A DNA stretch of 64,000 bases from Paraburkholderia sejongensis (GTDB lineage: Bacteria; Pseudomonadota; Gammaproteobacteria; Burkholderiales; Burkholderiaceae). Shown piece after piece: positions 7,900 through 16,562 of the stretch. The position numbers and the translations under genes were made by a program. The notes beneath the pieces are model-generated. The model was not told where the DNA came from, searched no databases, and saw nothing but the letters and a program-made list of their open reading frames with translations. The DNA is taken from positions 149,753 through 213,752 of the forward strand of contig NZ_JAJITD010000013.1 in assembly GCF_020880815.1 (NCBI RefSeq), in the 5' to 3' direction. The first letter of the stretch is position 1. Every line of letters starts with the position of its first letter.

Positions 7900-9405
7900 A
7901 TGCAGATGAGCTATCCGTTTTCGTTTCCTTCTTCGTCCGCCGCCGGCGCGCCGCCGTTGCTGCGCCACTACATCGGCGGTGAATTCGTCGCCAGCGATAC
8001 GCGTTTCGAAAACCGCAGCCCGGTAACGGGCGCGGTGCTCGCGCTGGTCAGCGAAGCGCGCGCGCCGGAAGTGGACCGCGCGGTCGGCGCGGCCCGTGCG
8101 GCGCTTTCCGGCTCGTGGGGCCGCTTCGACGTGCAGCAGCGCGCGGCGCTGCTCAATCGGATCGCCGATGGCATCGAGCGCCGCTTCGACGAGTTCGTCG
8201 CGGCCGAAGTGGCCGATACCGGCCGCCCGGTGCAGCAAGCGCGCACGCTCGACATCGCGCGCGGCGTCGCCAATTTCCGCACCTTCGCGCAACTGATCTC
8301 GACCACCCCGAACGACATCTTCGAAAGCCGCGCGGCCGACGGCTCCGATCAGTTCAGCTACGTGGTGCGCAAGCCGCTCGGCGTGGTCGGCATCATCTCG
8401 CCGTGGAATCTGCCGATGCTGCTGATGACATGGAAGGTCGCGCCGGCGCTCGCCATGGGCAACTGCGTGGTCGTCAAGCCGTCGGAAGAGACGCCCTCGT
8501 CGGCGACGCTGCTGGCCGAAGTGATGCACGAAGCGGGCGTGCCGCCGGGCGTGTTCAATCTCGTGCACGGCTTCGGACCGAATTCGGCCGGCGAGGCGCT
8601 GACGAAGCACAAGGACGTGTCGGCGATCACGTTCACCGGCGAATCGCGCACCGGCAGCACGATCATGAAGGCGGTCGCCGACGACGTGAAGGAAATCTCG
8701 TTCGAACTCGGCGGCAAGAACGCGGCGGTGGTGTTTGCCGATGCGGACTTCGACGCGGCGGTCGAAGGCGTGCGCCGTTCGAGCTTCACGAACGCGGGCC
8801 AGGTGTGCCTGTGCTCGGAGCGCGTGTATGTGGAGCGGCCGATTTTCGAGCGCTTCGTCGCGGCGCTGAAAGAGAAGACCGAAGCGATGAAGCTCGGTTA
8901 CCCGGACGAGGCGAATGTCGACATGGGTCCGGTGATCTCGCACGGCCATCGCGACAAGGTGCTGTCGTACTACCGGCTCGCGCGCGAAGAGGGCGCGACG
9001 GTCGTCACCGGCGGCGGCACGCCGCGATTTAACGACGTGCGCGACGAGGGCGCGTATGTCGAGCCGACCATCCTGACCGGCCTGCCCGACAGCGCGCGCT
9101 GCGTGCGCGAGGAAATCTTCGGACCGGTGTGCCACATCGCGCCGTTCGACGCGGAAGACGAAGTGATCGGCCGCGTGAACGACAGCGCATACGGTCTGGC
9201 CGCGTGCGTGTGGACCACGAATCTGTCGCGCGCGCATCGCGTGTCGCGTCAGATGCATACCGGCCTCGTATGGGTCAACACGTGGTTCAGCCGCGATCTG
9301 CGCACGCCGTTCGGCGGCACCAAACACTCGGGCCTCGGCCGCGAGGGCGGCCGTCACTCGCTCGATTTCTATTCCGAGCTGTCGACCATCTGCGTCAAAC
9401 TGTGA
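7900..9405 (+). CDS. nbaE: 2-Aminomuconate 6-semialdehyde dehydrogenase (aldehyde dehydrogenase family)
   Basis: 501 residues of the ALDH superfamily. Landmarks are SPWNLPMLLMTWKVAPALAMGN (NAD site), FTGESRTGS, the general-base motif FELGGKNAAV and the nucleophile loop NAGQVCLCSER. EEIFGPVC and PFGGTKHSGLGREGG follow near the C-terminus. ALDHs with the CLC nucleophile loop and this neighbourhood are usually 2-hydroxymuconate/2-aminomuconate semialdehyde dehydrogenases. Downstream, within 50 bp each, lie the deaminase and dioxygenase, and then the decarboxylase, of the same route. It would oxidise 2-aminomuconate semialdehyde to 2-aminomuconate with NAD. The start is ATG 7900 or 7906. Confidence 0.85.
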   Translation: MQMSYPFSFPSSSAAGAPPLLRHYIGGEFVASDTRFENRSPVTGAVLALVSEARAPEVDRAVGAARAALSGSWGRFDVQQRAALLNRIADGIERRFDEFVAAEVADTGRPVQQARTLDIARGVANFRTFAQLISTTPNDIFESRAADGSDQFSYVVRKPLGVVGIISPWNLPMLLMTWKVAPALAMGNCVVVKPSEETPSSATLLAEVMHEAGVPPGVFNLVHGFGPNSAGEALTKHKDVSAITFTGESRTGSTIMKAVADDVKEISFELGGKNAAVVFADADFDAAVEGVRRSSFTNAGQVCLCSERVYVERPIFERFVAALKEKTEAMKLGYPDEANVDMGPVISHGHRDKVLSYYRLAREEGATVVTGGGTPRFNDVRDEGAYVEPTILTGLPDSARCVREEIFGPVCHIAPFDAEDEVIGRVNDSAYGLAACVWTTNLSRAHRVSRQMHTGLVWVNTWFSRDLRTPFGGTKHSGLGREGGRHSLDFYSELSTICVKL

Positions 9406-9412
9406 GGACCTC

Positions 9413-9829
9413 ATGACCGTTTCTTCCCAACTGCTGCCCGAAAAAGCCCGTCCGCGCGGCGCTTATCCGCATCTGAAGCGCGCCGGCGACTTCCTGTTCG
9501 TGTCGGGCACGAGCTCGCGCCGGGCCGACAACACGATCGCGGGCGCGCAGGCCGACGCGATGGGCACGATGCAGCTCGACATCCGCGAGCAGACCCGCGC
9601 GGTGCTCGACAACATCCGCGACATCCTCGCGAGCGAAGGCGCGACACTCAAGGACGTGGTCGAGATCTGCACGTACCTCGTCAACATGAACGACTTCGGC
9701 GGCTATAACGCGGTGTACGGCGAGTACTTCGACGCCGAAGGGCCGGCCCGCACCACGGTCGCCGTGCACCAGCTGCCGCATCCGCATCTGGCTATCGAAA
9801 TCAAGGCGGTCGCCTACAAGCCGCGCTAG
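9413..9829 (+). CDS. nbaF: RidA-family 2-aminomuconate deaminase
   Basis: 138 residues of the RidA/YjgF/YER057c fold. It contains AYPHLKRAGDFLFVSGTSSRR, the VLDNIRDILASEGATLKDVVEICTYLVNMNDF core and the C-terminal RTTVAVHQLPHPHLAIEIKAVA, where the conserved Arg binds the substrate carboxylate. In nba/amn pathways this member hydrolyses 2-aminomuconate to 4-oxalocrotonate plus ammonia. It starts 7 bp after the dehydrogenase stop with GAGG just before the ATG, so it is translationally close-coupled. Confidence 0.85.
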   Translation: MTVSSQLLPEKARPRGAYPHLKRAGDFLFVSGTSSRRADNTIAGAQADAMGTMQLDIREQTRAVLDNIRDILASEGATLKDVVEICTYLVNMNDFGGYNAVYGEYFDAEGPARTTVAVHQLPHPHLAIEIKAVAYKPR

Positions 9830-9874
9830 GGACGCGCCGCCAGTCATAACGTTTGCTGTTTCAGGAGACTTCCG

Positions 9875-10408
9875 ATGTCACGTTTCACGCCGCCGCTGAA
9901 TCTGAACCGCTGGATCGACGAGCATGCTCATCTGCTGAAACCGCCGGTCGGCAATCAGCAGATCTGGCAGGACCATGACTTCATCGTGACCATCGTTGGC
10001 GGTCCGAACCATCGCACCGACTACCACGACGATCCGAGCGAAGAGTTCTTTTATCAGATGCGCGGCAACGCGTATCTGAACCTGTGGATCGACGGCAAGA
10101 AGGAACGTGTCGATCTGCGCGAAGGCGATGTGATGCTGCTGCCGCCGCACGTGAGGCACTCGCCGCAACGCCCGGAAGCGGACAGCGCGTGCCTCGTGAT
10201 CGAACGGCAACGGCCGGAAGGCGACATCGACGGCTTCGAATGGTATTGCGACAGCGAGGACGGCTGCGGCGGCCTCGTGCATCGTGCGGACGTTCAACTG
10301 AAGAACATCGTGACCGATCTGCCGCCGCTGTTCGCCGCGTTCTACAAAGACGAAAAGCTGCGCACCTGCCCGCATTGCGGACTCGTGCATCGCGGCAAGG
10401 CGGCCTGA
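9875..10408 (+). CDS. nbaC: 3-Hydroxyanthranilate 3,4-dioxygenase
   Basis: 177 residues of the cupin-type extradiol dioxygenase that opens 3-hydroxyanthranilate to 2-amino-3-carboxymuconate semialdehyde. Family motifs are clear: NQQIWQDHDFIVTIVGGPN, HDDPSEEFFYQMRG (Fe ligands His/Glu), EGDVMLLPPHVRHSPQRP (third His ligand) and the C-terminal RTCPHCG. The bacterial C-terminal rubredoxin-like metal site normally uses two CxxC pairs. Here the second is CPHC, but the first reads CDSEDGC, a C-x5-C spacing. An AGGAG ribosome site precedes ATG 9875. It is third in the operon. Confidence 0.93.
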   Translation: MSRFTPPLNLNRWIDEHAHLLKPPVGNQQIWQDHDFIVTIVGGPNHRTDYHDDPSEEFFYQMRGNAYLNLWIDGKKERVDLREGDVMLLPPHVRHSPQRPEADSACLVIERQRPEGDIDGFEWYCDSEDGCGGLVHRADVQLKNIVTDLPPLFAAFYKDEKLRTCPHCGLVHRGKAA

Positions 10409-10568
10409 ACCGAACGCCCGCGCGTGGCGTGAGCGCATGGAACGCCACCCACGCGAAATTCAAAGCCACGTGGCCGGAACCCGAGAGACGCAGCACCGAC
10501 CGCGGTCCCCAGCGTGAGCGCAGTCGCGCGCGCGGCGGTCCGTGGTCAAACCTACAGAGTTCGACAAC

Positions 10569-11582
10569 ATGAAGAAAATCGACATGCACTCGCACTTCTT
10601 CCCGCGCATCGGGCAGGAAGACGCGAGCCGGCTGGATGCCGCCAGCGCGCCGTGGCTGCAGGTGGACGCGGGCGGTGAGACCGGCAACATCATGGTCGGC
10701 GAGCGCAGCTTCCGGCCGGTGCGCGAGGCGCTGTGGAATCCGGTCGCGCGTATCGAGGAACTGGACCGGGTCGGGGTCGCCGCGCAGATCATCTGCGCGA
10801 CGCCGATCATGTTCGGCTACCGCTACGAAGCGCGCGCCGCGGCGGACTGGGCCGCGAAGATGAACGACCTCGCGCTCGAACACTGCACGTATGCGCCGAA
10901 CCGCCTGAAGGCACTCGCGCAGGTGCCGCTGCAAGACGTGGAACTCGCGTGCCGCGAGGCGAGCCGCGCGAAAGCGGCCGGCCACGTCGGCGTGCAGATC
11001 GGCAATCACCTGGGCCCGCGCGACCTCGACGACGAACACCTGGTGAGCTTTCTCACCCATTGCGCGCTCGAAGACATTGCGGTGCTCGTGCATCCGTGGG
11101 ACATGATGACCGACGGCCGCATGAAGCAGTGGATGCTGCCCTGGCTCGTCGCGATGCCGGCGGAAACCCAGCTCGGCATTCTGTCGCTGATCCTGTCGGG
11201 CGCGTTCGAGCGCATTCCGCGTTCGCTGAAGCTCGCGTTCGCGCACGGCGGCGGCAGCTTCGCATTCCTGCTGGGCCGCGTCGACAACGCGTGGCGGTGC
11301 CGCGACATCGTGCGCAAGGATTGCCCCCGTCCGCCGTCGGAGTATGTCGATCGCTTCTATGTGGACAGCGCGGTGTTCGATCACGGCGCGCTGCGTCTGC
11401 TGGTCGACGTGATGGGCGCCGAGCGCGTGATGCTTGGCTCCGACCATCCGTTCCCGCTCGGCGAACAGCAGATCGGCGCACTCGTCACCAGCAGCGAGTG
11501 GCTCGACGAGCAGCAGCGCGGCAATATCTGCGCGGGCAACGCCGCGCGGTTCTTCGGTATCGACCTCGAGCGCGCCGTTTAA
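10569..11582 (+). CDS. nbaD: 2-Amino-3-carboxymuconate-6-semialdehyde decarboxylase (ACMSD)
   Basis: 337 residues of the amidohydrolase superfamily. MKKIDMHSHFFPRIG carries the HxH zinc ligands near the N-terminus. AVLVHPWDMM, LKLAFAHGGGSFAFLLGR and VMLGSDHPFPLG hold the remaining His and Asp ligands in the ACMSD arrangement. ACMSD removes CO2 from the dioxygenase product to give 2-aminomuconate semialdehyde, feeding the dehydrogenase two genes upstream. ATG 10569 is chosen over an in-frame GTG at 10542 because the HxH motif normally lies within the first ten residues. A 160-bp gap with no gene separates it from the dioxygenase. Confidence 0.92.
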   Translation: MKKIDMHSHFFPRIGQEDASRLDAASAPWLQVDAGGETGNIMVGERSFRPVREALWNPVARIEELDRVGVAAQIICATPIMFGYRYEARAAADWAAKMNDLALEHCTYAPNRLKALAQVPLQDVELACREASRAKAAGHVGVQIGNHLGPRDLDDEHLVSFLTHCALEDIAVLVHPWDMMTDGRMKQWMLPWLVAMPAETQLGILSLILSGAFERIPRSLKLAFAHGGGSFAFLLGRVDNAWRCRDIVRKDCPRPPSEYVDRFYVDSAVFDHGALRLLVDVMGAERVMLGSDHPFPLGEQQIGALVTSSEWLDEQQRGNICAGNAARFFGIDLERAV

Positions 11583-11677
11583 AAAGGACTCAATAAGCGG
11601 ACTCAATGAGCGGACTGAATGCGCCAACAGCAACAGCCGTAAAACACACACATTCGTTACCCGGTAGGAGGCTTGTC

Positions 11678-12958
11678 ATGACCGTTACGTTCGTTCGCCG
11701 TTCGTCGCGCCGAATTGGTATTGGCGCAGCGAATTGCATTGACCACACCCGCAGCCACCCCCGCAGCCACCGCCGCGCCGCGCTGGCCGTGCTCGGCGCG
11801 CTGGCCGCGCTGGCCTGCCTGCCGGCGTCCGCGTCGGCGGCGGCTCAGGCGGAAAATGCCGCGCCGCTGAAGATCGGCTTCATCGGCACGCTGTCGGGGC
11901 CCGGCGGCGCGCTCGGTCAGGATCAGTACGACGCGCTGATGCTGGCGGTCGAACAGAAAGGCGGCAAGCTCGGCGGTGTGCCGGTGCAGATCGTGCGCCA
12001 GGACGACCAGCTCAAGCCCGACCTCGCGTTGCAGGAAGCGCAGCAACTGATCAGCCGCGACGGCGTGAAGATCATCACCGGCGTGACGTTTTCGAACGTG
12101 ATGATGGCAATCCACAAGCCGGTGACGAGCGCCGGCGTGGTGCTGATCGGCTCGAACGCGGGGCCGACGCAACTGGCCGGCGCCGGCTGTTCGCCGCTGT
12201 TCTTCTCGACCTCGTGGAACAACGACGAGTTGCACGAGGCCGGCGGTCAACTGGCGACCAACCTCGGCTACAAACGCGTGTACGTGATGGCGCCGAACTA
12301 CCAGGCCGGCCGCGATGCGGTGTCGGGCTTCAAGCGCGACTATCGCGGCTCGATCGCCGACGAGGTCTACACCCAGGTCAACCAGCCCGACTATTCGGCG
12401 GAACTCGCGCAATTGCAGGCCGCGCAGCCGGATGCGGTGTACGTGTTCTATCCGGGCGGGATGGGCGTGAATTTCGTCAAGCAATACCGCCAGGCGGGGC
12501 TGCTCGGCAAGATTCCGCTGATCTCGGTGTCGACGATCGACGGCACCACGCTGCCCGCGCTGAAGGAACTCGCGGTCGGCGCGATCACCAGCGCGCCGTA
12601 CTCACCGGACCTGAAGAATCCGCAGAACATGCAGTTCGTTGCGGCGTTCACGAAGAAATACGGCCGCGCGCCGTCGATGTACGCGGCGCAATCGTACGAC
12701 GCGGCCACGCTGCTCGATACCGCGCTCACGACGGTCAAGGGCAACGTGTCCGACAGCAAGGCGCTGCGCCAGGCGCTGGCCAACGCGAAGTTCGAGTCGG
12801 TGCGCGGGCCGTTCAGCTTCGACGCGAACCAGTTCCCGCGCGCCGGCTTCTATCGCGTCGACGTGGTGCGCGGCGCGAACGGCGCGTCGTTCGAGACGAA
12901 GGGGCCGATCGTGCCGAAGGTGAGCAACCCCATTGCACAACAATGCAGGATGAACTGA
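11678..12958 (+). CDS. livK: ABC transporter periplasmic substrate-binding protein (branched-chain amino acid type)
   Basis: 426 residues with an unusually long Arg-rich N-terminus before the hydrophobic core of the signal peptide (AALAVLGALAALACLPASASAAA, ~residues 32-54). The mature part is a type-I periplasmic binding protein: PLKIGFIGTLSGPGGALGQDQYDAL, a hinge, GVTFSNVMMAIHKPV, VYVMAPNYQAGRD and AAQSYDAATLLDTAL. A TAGGAGG ribosome site at ~11665 fixes ATG 11678. It begins the five-gene importer that follows the nba genes by 95 bp and probably binds an aromatic acid (for example a hydroxyanthranilate or kynurenine-like compound); that substrate is inferred only from context. Confidence 0.88.
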   Translation: MTVTFVRRSSRRIGIGAANCIDHTRSHPRSHRRAALAVLGALAALACLPASASAAAQAENAAPLKIGFIGTLSGPGGALGQDQYDALMLAVEQKGGKLGGVPVQIVRQDDQLKPDLALQEAQQLISRDGVKIITGVTFSNVMMAIHKPVTSAGVVLIGSNAGPTQLAGAGCSPLFFSTSWNNDELHEAGGQLATNLGYKRVYVMAPNYQAGRDAVSGFKRDYRGSIADEVYTQVNQPDYSAELAQLQAAQPDAVYVFYPGGMGVNFVKQYRQAGLLGKIPLISVSTIDGTTLPALKELAVGAITSAPYSPDLKNPQNMQFVAAFTKKYGRAPSMYAAQSYDAATLLDTALTTVKGNVSDSKALRQALANAKFESVRGPFSFDANQFPRAGFYRVDVVRGANGASFETKGPIVPKVSNPIAQQCRMN

Positions 12959-12971
12959 GCGGACCCACGCG

Positions 12972-13892
12972 ATGAACCTCACGTTGCTCGTCATGCAATG
13001 CCTGAACGGCTTGCAGCTCGGCGTGCTGCTGTTTCTGATGGCGGCCGGGCTGACGCTCGTTTTCGGCATTCTGAATTTCGTCAATCTCGCGCACGGTTCG
13101 CTGTATATGGTCGGCGCGTTCGTCGGCGCGCTGGTCTATAACCTGAGCGGCTCGTTCGCGCTGGCCGCGCTCGCGGTGGTGGTCGCGCTGGTCGCGCTCG
13201 GGATGCTGCTCGAATCGGTGGTGTTCCGGCGGCTCTATCAGCGCCATCACCTAGACCAGGTGCTCGCGACGTTCGGCCTGATCCTGTTCTTCAACGAACT
13301 GACCCGCACGATCTGGGGTCCGTCGCCGTACTACATGGAAGTGCCCGAGGCGCTGGCCGGCGCGGTCGATCTGTTTGGTCTGCACTATCCGGCGTACCGG
13401 CTGCTGATCGTCGGGGTCGGGCTCGCGGTCGCCGGCGGCTGCTACTTCGTGATCCATCGCACCCGCATCGGCATGCTGATCCGCGCGGGCGCCACGCATC
13501 GCGAGATGGTCGGCGCGCTCGGCGTCAACGTGGTGCTGCTCAACGCGGTGCTGTTCGGCGTCGCGGCGGCGCTCGCCGGGATCGCCGGACTGCTGGCCGG
13601 GCCGATTCTGTCGGTGCAGCCGGGCATGGGCGAGCCGGTGCTGATCCTGACGATGGTGGTGATCGTGATCGGCGGGATCGGTTCGATTCGGGGCGCGTTT
13701 CTCGGCGCGCTGCTGGTCGGCGTGATCGATACGCTCGGGCGCACGCTGCTGCCCGCGTTGCTGCGCCAGGTGCTCGAGCGCAGCAGTGCCGATACGGCAG
13801 GGCCCGCGCTCGCGTCGATGCTGATCTACATCCTGATGGCGCTCGTGCTCGCGTGGCGTCCGCAGGGTCTTTTCCCCGTCAAACATTCGTGA
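12972..13892 (+). CDS. livH: ABC transporter permease, LivH type
   Basis: 306 residues and about eight hydrophobic segments. It starts MNLTLLVMQCLNGLQLGVLLFLMAAGLTLVFGILNFVNLAHG; the NFVNLAHGSLYMVGAF stretch is the LivH signature. GGIGSIRGAFLGALLVGVIDTLGR near the C-terminus is the conserved permease/ATPase coupling region. It forms the inner-membrane channel with LivM. It lies 13 bp after livK and 7 bp before livM. Confidence 0.9.
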   Translation: MNLTLLVMQCLNGLQLGVLLFLMAAGLTLVFGILNFVNLAHGSLYMVGAFVGALVYNLSGSFALAALAVVVALVALGMLLESVVFRRLYQRHHLDQVLATFGLILFFNELTRTIWGPSPYYMEVPEALAGAVDLFGLHYPAYRLLIVGVGLAVAGGCYFVIHRTRIGMLIRAGATHREMVGALGVNVVLLNAVLFGVAAALAGIAGLLAGPILSVQPGMGEPVLILTMVVIVIGGIGSIRGAFLGALLVGVIDTLGRTLLPALLRQVLERSSADTAGPALASMLIYILMALVLAWRPQGLFPVKHS

Positions 13893-13899
13893 AGCCGAC

Positions 13900-14964
13900 A
13901 TGATGCCTACTCCTGCTTCCGCACCCGGCGCGCGCCCCGCGCCGCTCGTGCCACGCGCGGCGGATGCCGCGAGCCGTCGCGCGAGTTACGTCGACCGGCT
14001 CGGCTGGCTGCTCGCCGTGCTGCTGCTCGCGCTGCCCGCGTATGCGGCGCTCAGCGGCCAGCCGTTTCTGGTGGTGTTGTTCGCGCGTATCGCGATTCTC
14101 GCGATCGCCGTGTTGTCGCTCGATCTGATGCTCGGCGTCGGCGGCATGGTCAGCTTCGGTCACGCGCTGTATTTCGGTCTCGGCGCTTACGTGACCGGGA
14201 TGCTCGCGCAACATGGCGTCGTCAGCGGCGGCGTGCATCTATTGACCACGCTGCTGGTGTGCGCGCTGGTTGCACTGCTGACCGGCGCGATCGCGCTGCG
14301 CACCAGCGGCATCGCGTTCATCATGATCACGCTCGCGTTCGCGCAGATGTTCTATTTCTTCGCGGTGAGTCTGCGCGAGTACGGCGGCGACGACGGCTTC
14401 GCGCTGGCCGGCGCGAGCCGCTTCGGCGGCGTGTCGCTCGGTGATCCGGTCACGCTGTACTACGTCGCCGCCGCCTTGCTGATCGTGCTGATGCTGTTCG
14501 GCCGGCGCTTTCTGAAAAGCGCGGCGGGCATGACGCTCGGCGGCATTCGCATCAACGAGCGCCGCATGCGCGCGCTCGGCGTGCCGGCCACGCGGATGAA
14601 GCTCGCGGTGTTCGTCAGCGCGGCGATGCTGTGCGGGGTCGCCGGCATGCTGTTCGCGAACCTCACGCAGTTCGTCGCGCCGTCGTATATGTCGTGGACG
14701 ATGTCGGGCGATCTGATCGTGATGGTGGTGATCGGCGGCGCGGGCACGTTCGTCGGGCCGCTGGTCGGCACGCTCGCGATCGTGCTGCTCGAAGAAGGAC
14801 TGAAGAGCGTCACTGAGCACTGGATGCTGGTGATGGGACCGCTGATCGTGATCGCGGTGCTGCTGAGCCGGCGCGGTCTGATCGGTCTGGTTGCCTCTGT
14901 CGATGCGCGGCGTGAGCGTCGCGAGCGCGAACGCAAGCGCGCCGCGCACGGAGGTGCGCAATGA
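13900..14964 (+). CDS. livM: ABC transporter permease, LivM type
   Basis: 354 residues with a short basic N-terminal tail and about nine membrane segments. The signatures are LDLMLGVGGMVSFGHALYFGLGAYV (LivM) and GGAGTFVGPLVGTLAIVLLEE (coupling loop). The last ~20 residues are highly charged and cytoplasmic (RRERRERERKRAAHG). Its stop overlaps the start of the ATPase gene by 4 nt, indicating translational coupling. Confidence 0.9.
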   Translation: MMPTPASAPGARPAPLVPRAADAASRRASYVDRLGWLLAVLLLALPAYAALSGQPFLVVLFARIAILAIAVLSLDLMLGVGGMVSFGHALYFGLGAYVTGMLAQHGVVSGGVHLLTTLLVCALVALLTGAIALRTSGIAFIMITLAFAQMFYFFAVSLREYGGDDGFALAGASRFGGVSLGDPVTLYYVAAALLIVLMLFGRRFLKSAAGMTLGGIRINERRMRALGVPATRMKLAVFVSAAMLCGVAGMLFANLTQFVAPSYMSWTMSGDLIVMVVIGGAGTFVGPLVGTLAIVLLEEGLKSVTEHWMLVMGPLIVIAVLLSRRGLIGLVASVDARRERRERERKRAAHGGAQ

Positions 14965-15734
14965 GTCTGTTGAGCGTAGAAGGACTGGTGAAGCGCTACG
15001 GCGGCTTCACCGCGACCGATCATTTCAGCGTCAGCGTCGAGCCCGGCGAGATTCACGCGGTGATCGGCCCGAACGGCGCCGGCAAGAGCACGCTGATCGG
15101 CCAATTGGCCGGCGAACTGCGGCCCGACGAAGGCACGATCCGTTTCGCCGGCCACGACATCACGCAACTGTCGGTCGAGCGGCGCGCGCGGCTGGGGCTC
15201 GCGCGCTCGTATCAGATCACCTCGGTGCTGCCCGAATACACGGCGCTCGACAACGTGCTGCTCGCGGTCAATGCGCAGCGCGCGTCGCGCTTCAATTGCT
15301 GGAGCCGGCTCGGCGCGCGCGGCGAGGTGCTCGACGAAGCGCTCGCGCTGCTCGACCAGACCGGGCTCGCCGCGCAGGGCGAGGTCTGCGTCGCCGAGAT
15401 GGCGCATGGCGAACACCGTCAGCTCGAACTCGCGATGGCGTTGGCGAGCCGGCCGCAACTGCTGCTGCTCGACGAACCGATGGCCGGCATGAGTCAGGCC
15501 GAAACGGTGCAGATGACCGCGCAATTGCGGGCGCTGAAGGGCACGCACGCGATGCTGCTGGTCGAGCACGACATGGACGCGGTATTCGCGCTGGCCGACC
15601 GGATCACCGTGCTGGTGTACGGCAAGGCGCTCGCCACCGGCACGCCCGACGAAATCCGCGCGAATCCGGCCGTGCGCGCGGCCTATCTCGGCGATGAGCA
15701 AGCGCCGTCGAATCTGTCAGGGAGCCATGCATGA
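14961..15734 (+). CDS. livG: ABC transporter ATP-binding protein, LivG type
   Basis: 257 residues. Walker A is GPNGAGKST (~residues 36-44) and Walker B is QLLLLDEPMAGM. The ABC signature region is degenerate (VAEMAHGEHRQLELAMAL, with AHGEHR in place of the canonical LSGGQ), as often seen in LivG proteins. The His switch is LLVEHDMDAVFALADR. It energises import through LivHM and overlaps both neighbours by 4 nt. Confidence 0.9.
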   Translation: MSLLSVEGLVKRYGGFTATDHFSVSVEPGEIHAVIGPNGAGKSTLIGQLAGELRPDEGTIRFAGHDITQLSVERRARLGLARSYQITSVLPEYTALDNVLLAVNAQRASRFNCWSRLGARGEVLDEALALLDQTGLAAQGEVCVAEMAHGEHRQLELAMALASRPQLLLLDEPMAGMSQAETVQMTAQLRALKGTHAMLLVEHDMDAVFALADRITVLVYGKALATGTPDEIRANPAVRAAYLGDEQAPSNLSGSHA

Positions 15735-16441
15735 GCCGCCTGCTCGAAGTCGCTTCGCTCGAAGCGTTTTATGGCCGCAGCCAGGCGCTGTTCGGCGTCG
15801 AACTGAATATCGATGACGGCCAGTTCGTGACGATGCTCGGCCGCAATGGGATGGGCAAGTCGACCACGGTCAAATCGATCGCCGGTCTGCTCAAAACGCG
15901 GCGCGGCTCGATCCGCATGGCGGGCGAGTCGATCGACAACGCGCCGTCGTACCGGATTGCGCGCGCGGGTGTCGGGCTGGTGCCGGAAGGACGGCATATC
16001 TTCCCGACGCTGACCGTGCGCGAGAACCTGGTGGCGACCGCGCGCGAGGTCAAACGGCCTGGCGGCTTGTGGACGCTGCAACGGGTTTATCAGCTGTTTC
16101 CGCGTCTCGAGGAACGCGCGCGCAATCTCGGCTCGGCGCTCTCAGGCGGCGAACAGCAGATGCTCGCGATCGGCCGCGCGCTGATGACCAATCCGCGTTT
16201 GCTGATTCTCGACGAAGCCACCGAAGGTCTCGCGCCGCTGATTCGCGAGGAGATCTGGAAGTGCCTCGCCGAGTTGAAGAAGACGGGTCTTGCGATTCTG
16301 TGCATCGATAAAAATCTCGCGTCGCAGCTCGCGATTGCCGATTACCACTACGTGATGTCGAAGGGCGCGGTGGTGTGGCAAGGCACGTCTTCGCAGCTGA
16401 GCGCCGAAGCGGACGCGTTGCATGCGCATCTGAGTATCTGA
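15731..16441 (+). CDS. livF: ABC transporter ATP-binding protein, LivF type
   Basis: 236 residues. Walker A is GRNGMGKST and the signature is ALSGGEQQMLAIGRALM. Walker B is LLILDEATEGLAP. The H-loop position reads LAILCIDKNLASQLAIAD, with Lys where His is normal; this is common in this urea/aromatic-type subgroup, so it is probably not a defect. The start overlaps livG by 4 nt. An intrinsic terminator follows. Confidence 0.9.
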   Translation: MSRLLEVASLEAFYGRSQALFGVELNIDDGQFVTMLGRNGMGKSTTVKSIAGLLKTRRGSIRMAGESIDNAPSYRIARAGVGLVPEGRHIFPTLTVRENLVATAREVKRPGGLWTLQRVYQLFPRLEERARNLGSALSGGEQQMLAIGRALMTNPRLLILDEATEGLAPLIREEIWKCLAELKKTGLAILCIDKNLASQLAIADYHYVMSKGAVVWQGTSSQLSAEADALHAHLSI

Positions 16442-16472
16442 ACCCGGGTGGCTCTTTTCTGGGTGTGTGTTT

Positions 16473-16502
16473 GCCGCGGGCTATCGGGCTCGCGGCTTTT
16501 TT
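16473..16502 (+). terminator. Intrinsic terminator after livF
   Basis: GCCGCGGGC-TATCGG-GCTCGCGGC forms a 9-bp stem with one G-U pair, directly followed by TTTTTT (16497-16502). It should end most transcripts of the nba-liv operon and leave the following hydrolase on read-through or its own promoter. Confidence 0.75.
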
Positions 16503-16562
16503 GCGTACGGATTGCGGTTGCACTGCGAGTGCAGGCCCGCATTCACCGACAAGGATTCCTCG

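Noticed and set aside
7843..9414. 523-codon minus-strand frame opposite the aldehyde dehydrogenase
   Set aside because: His/Arg/Ala-rich shadow frame; the plus-strand ALDH is unambiguous.
15731..16441. Lys in place of the H-loop His in LivF (CIDKN) as a possible defect
   Set aside because: This substitution is seen in many related ATP-binding subunits of amide/aromatic-type importers, so it is not taken as inactivation.
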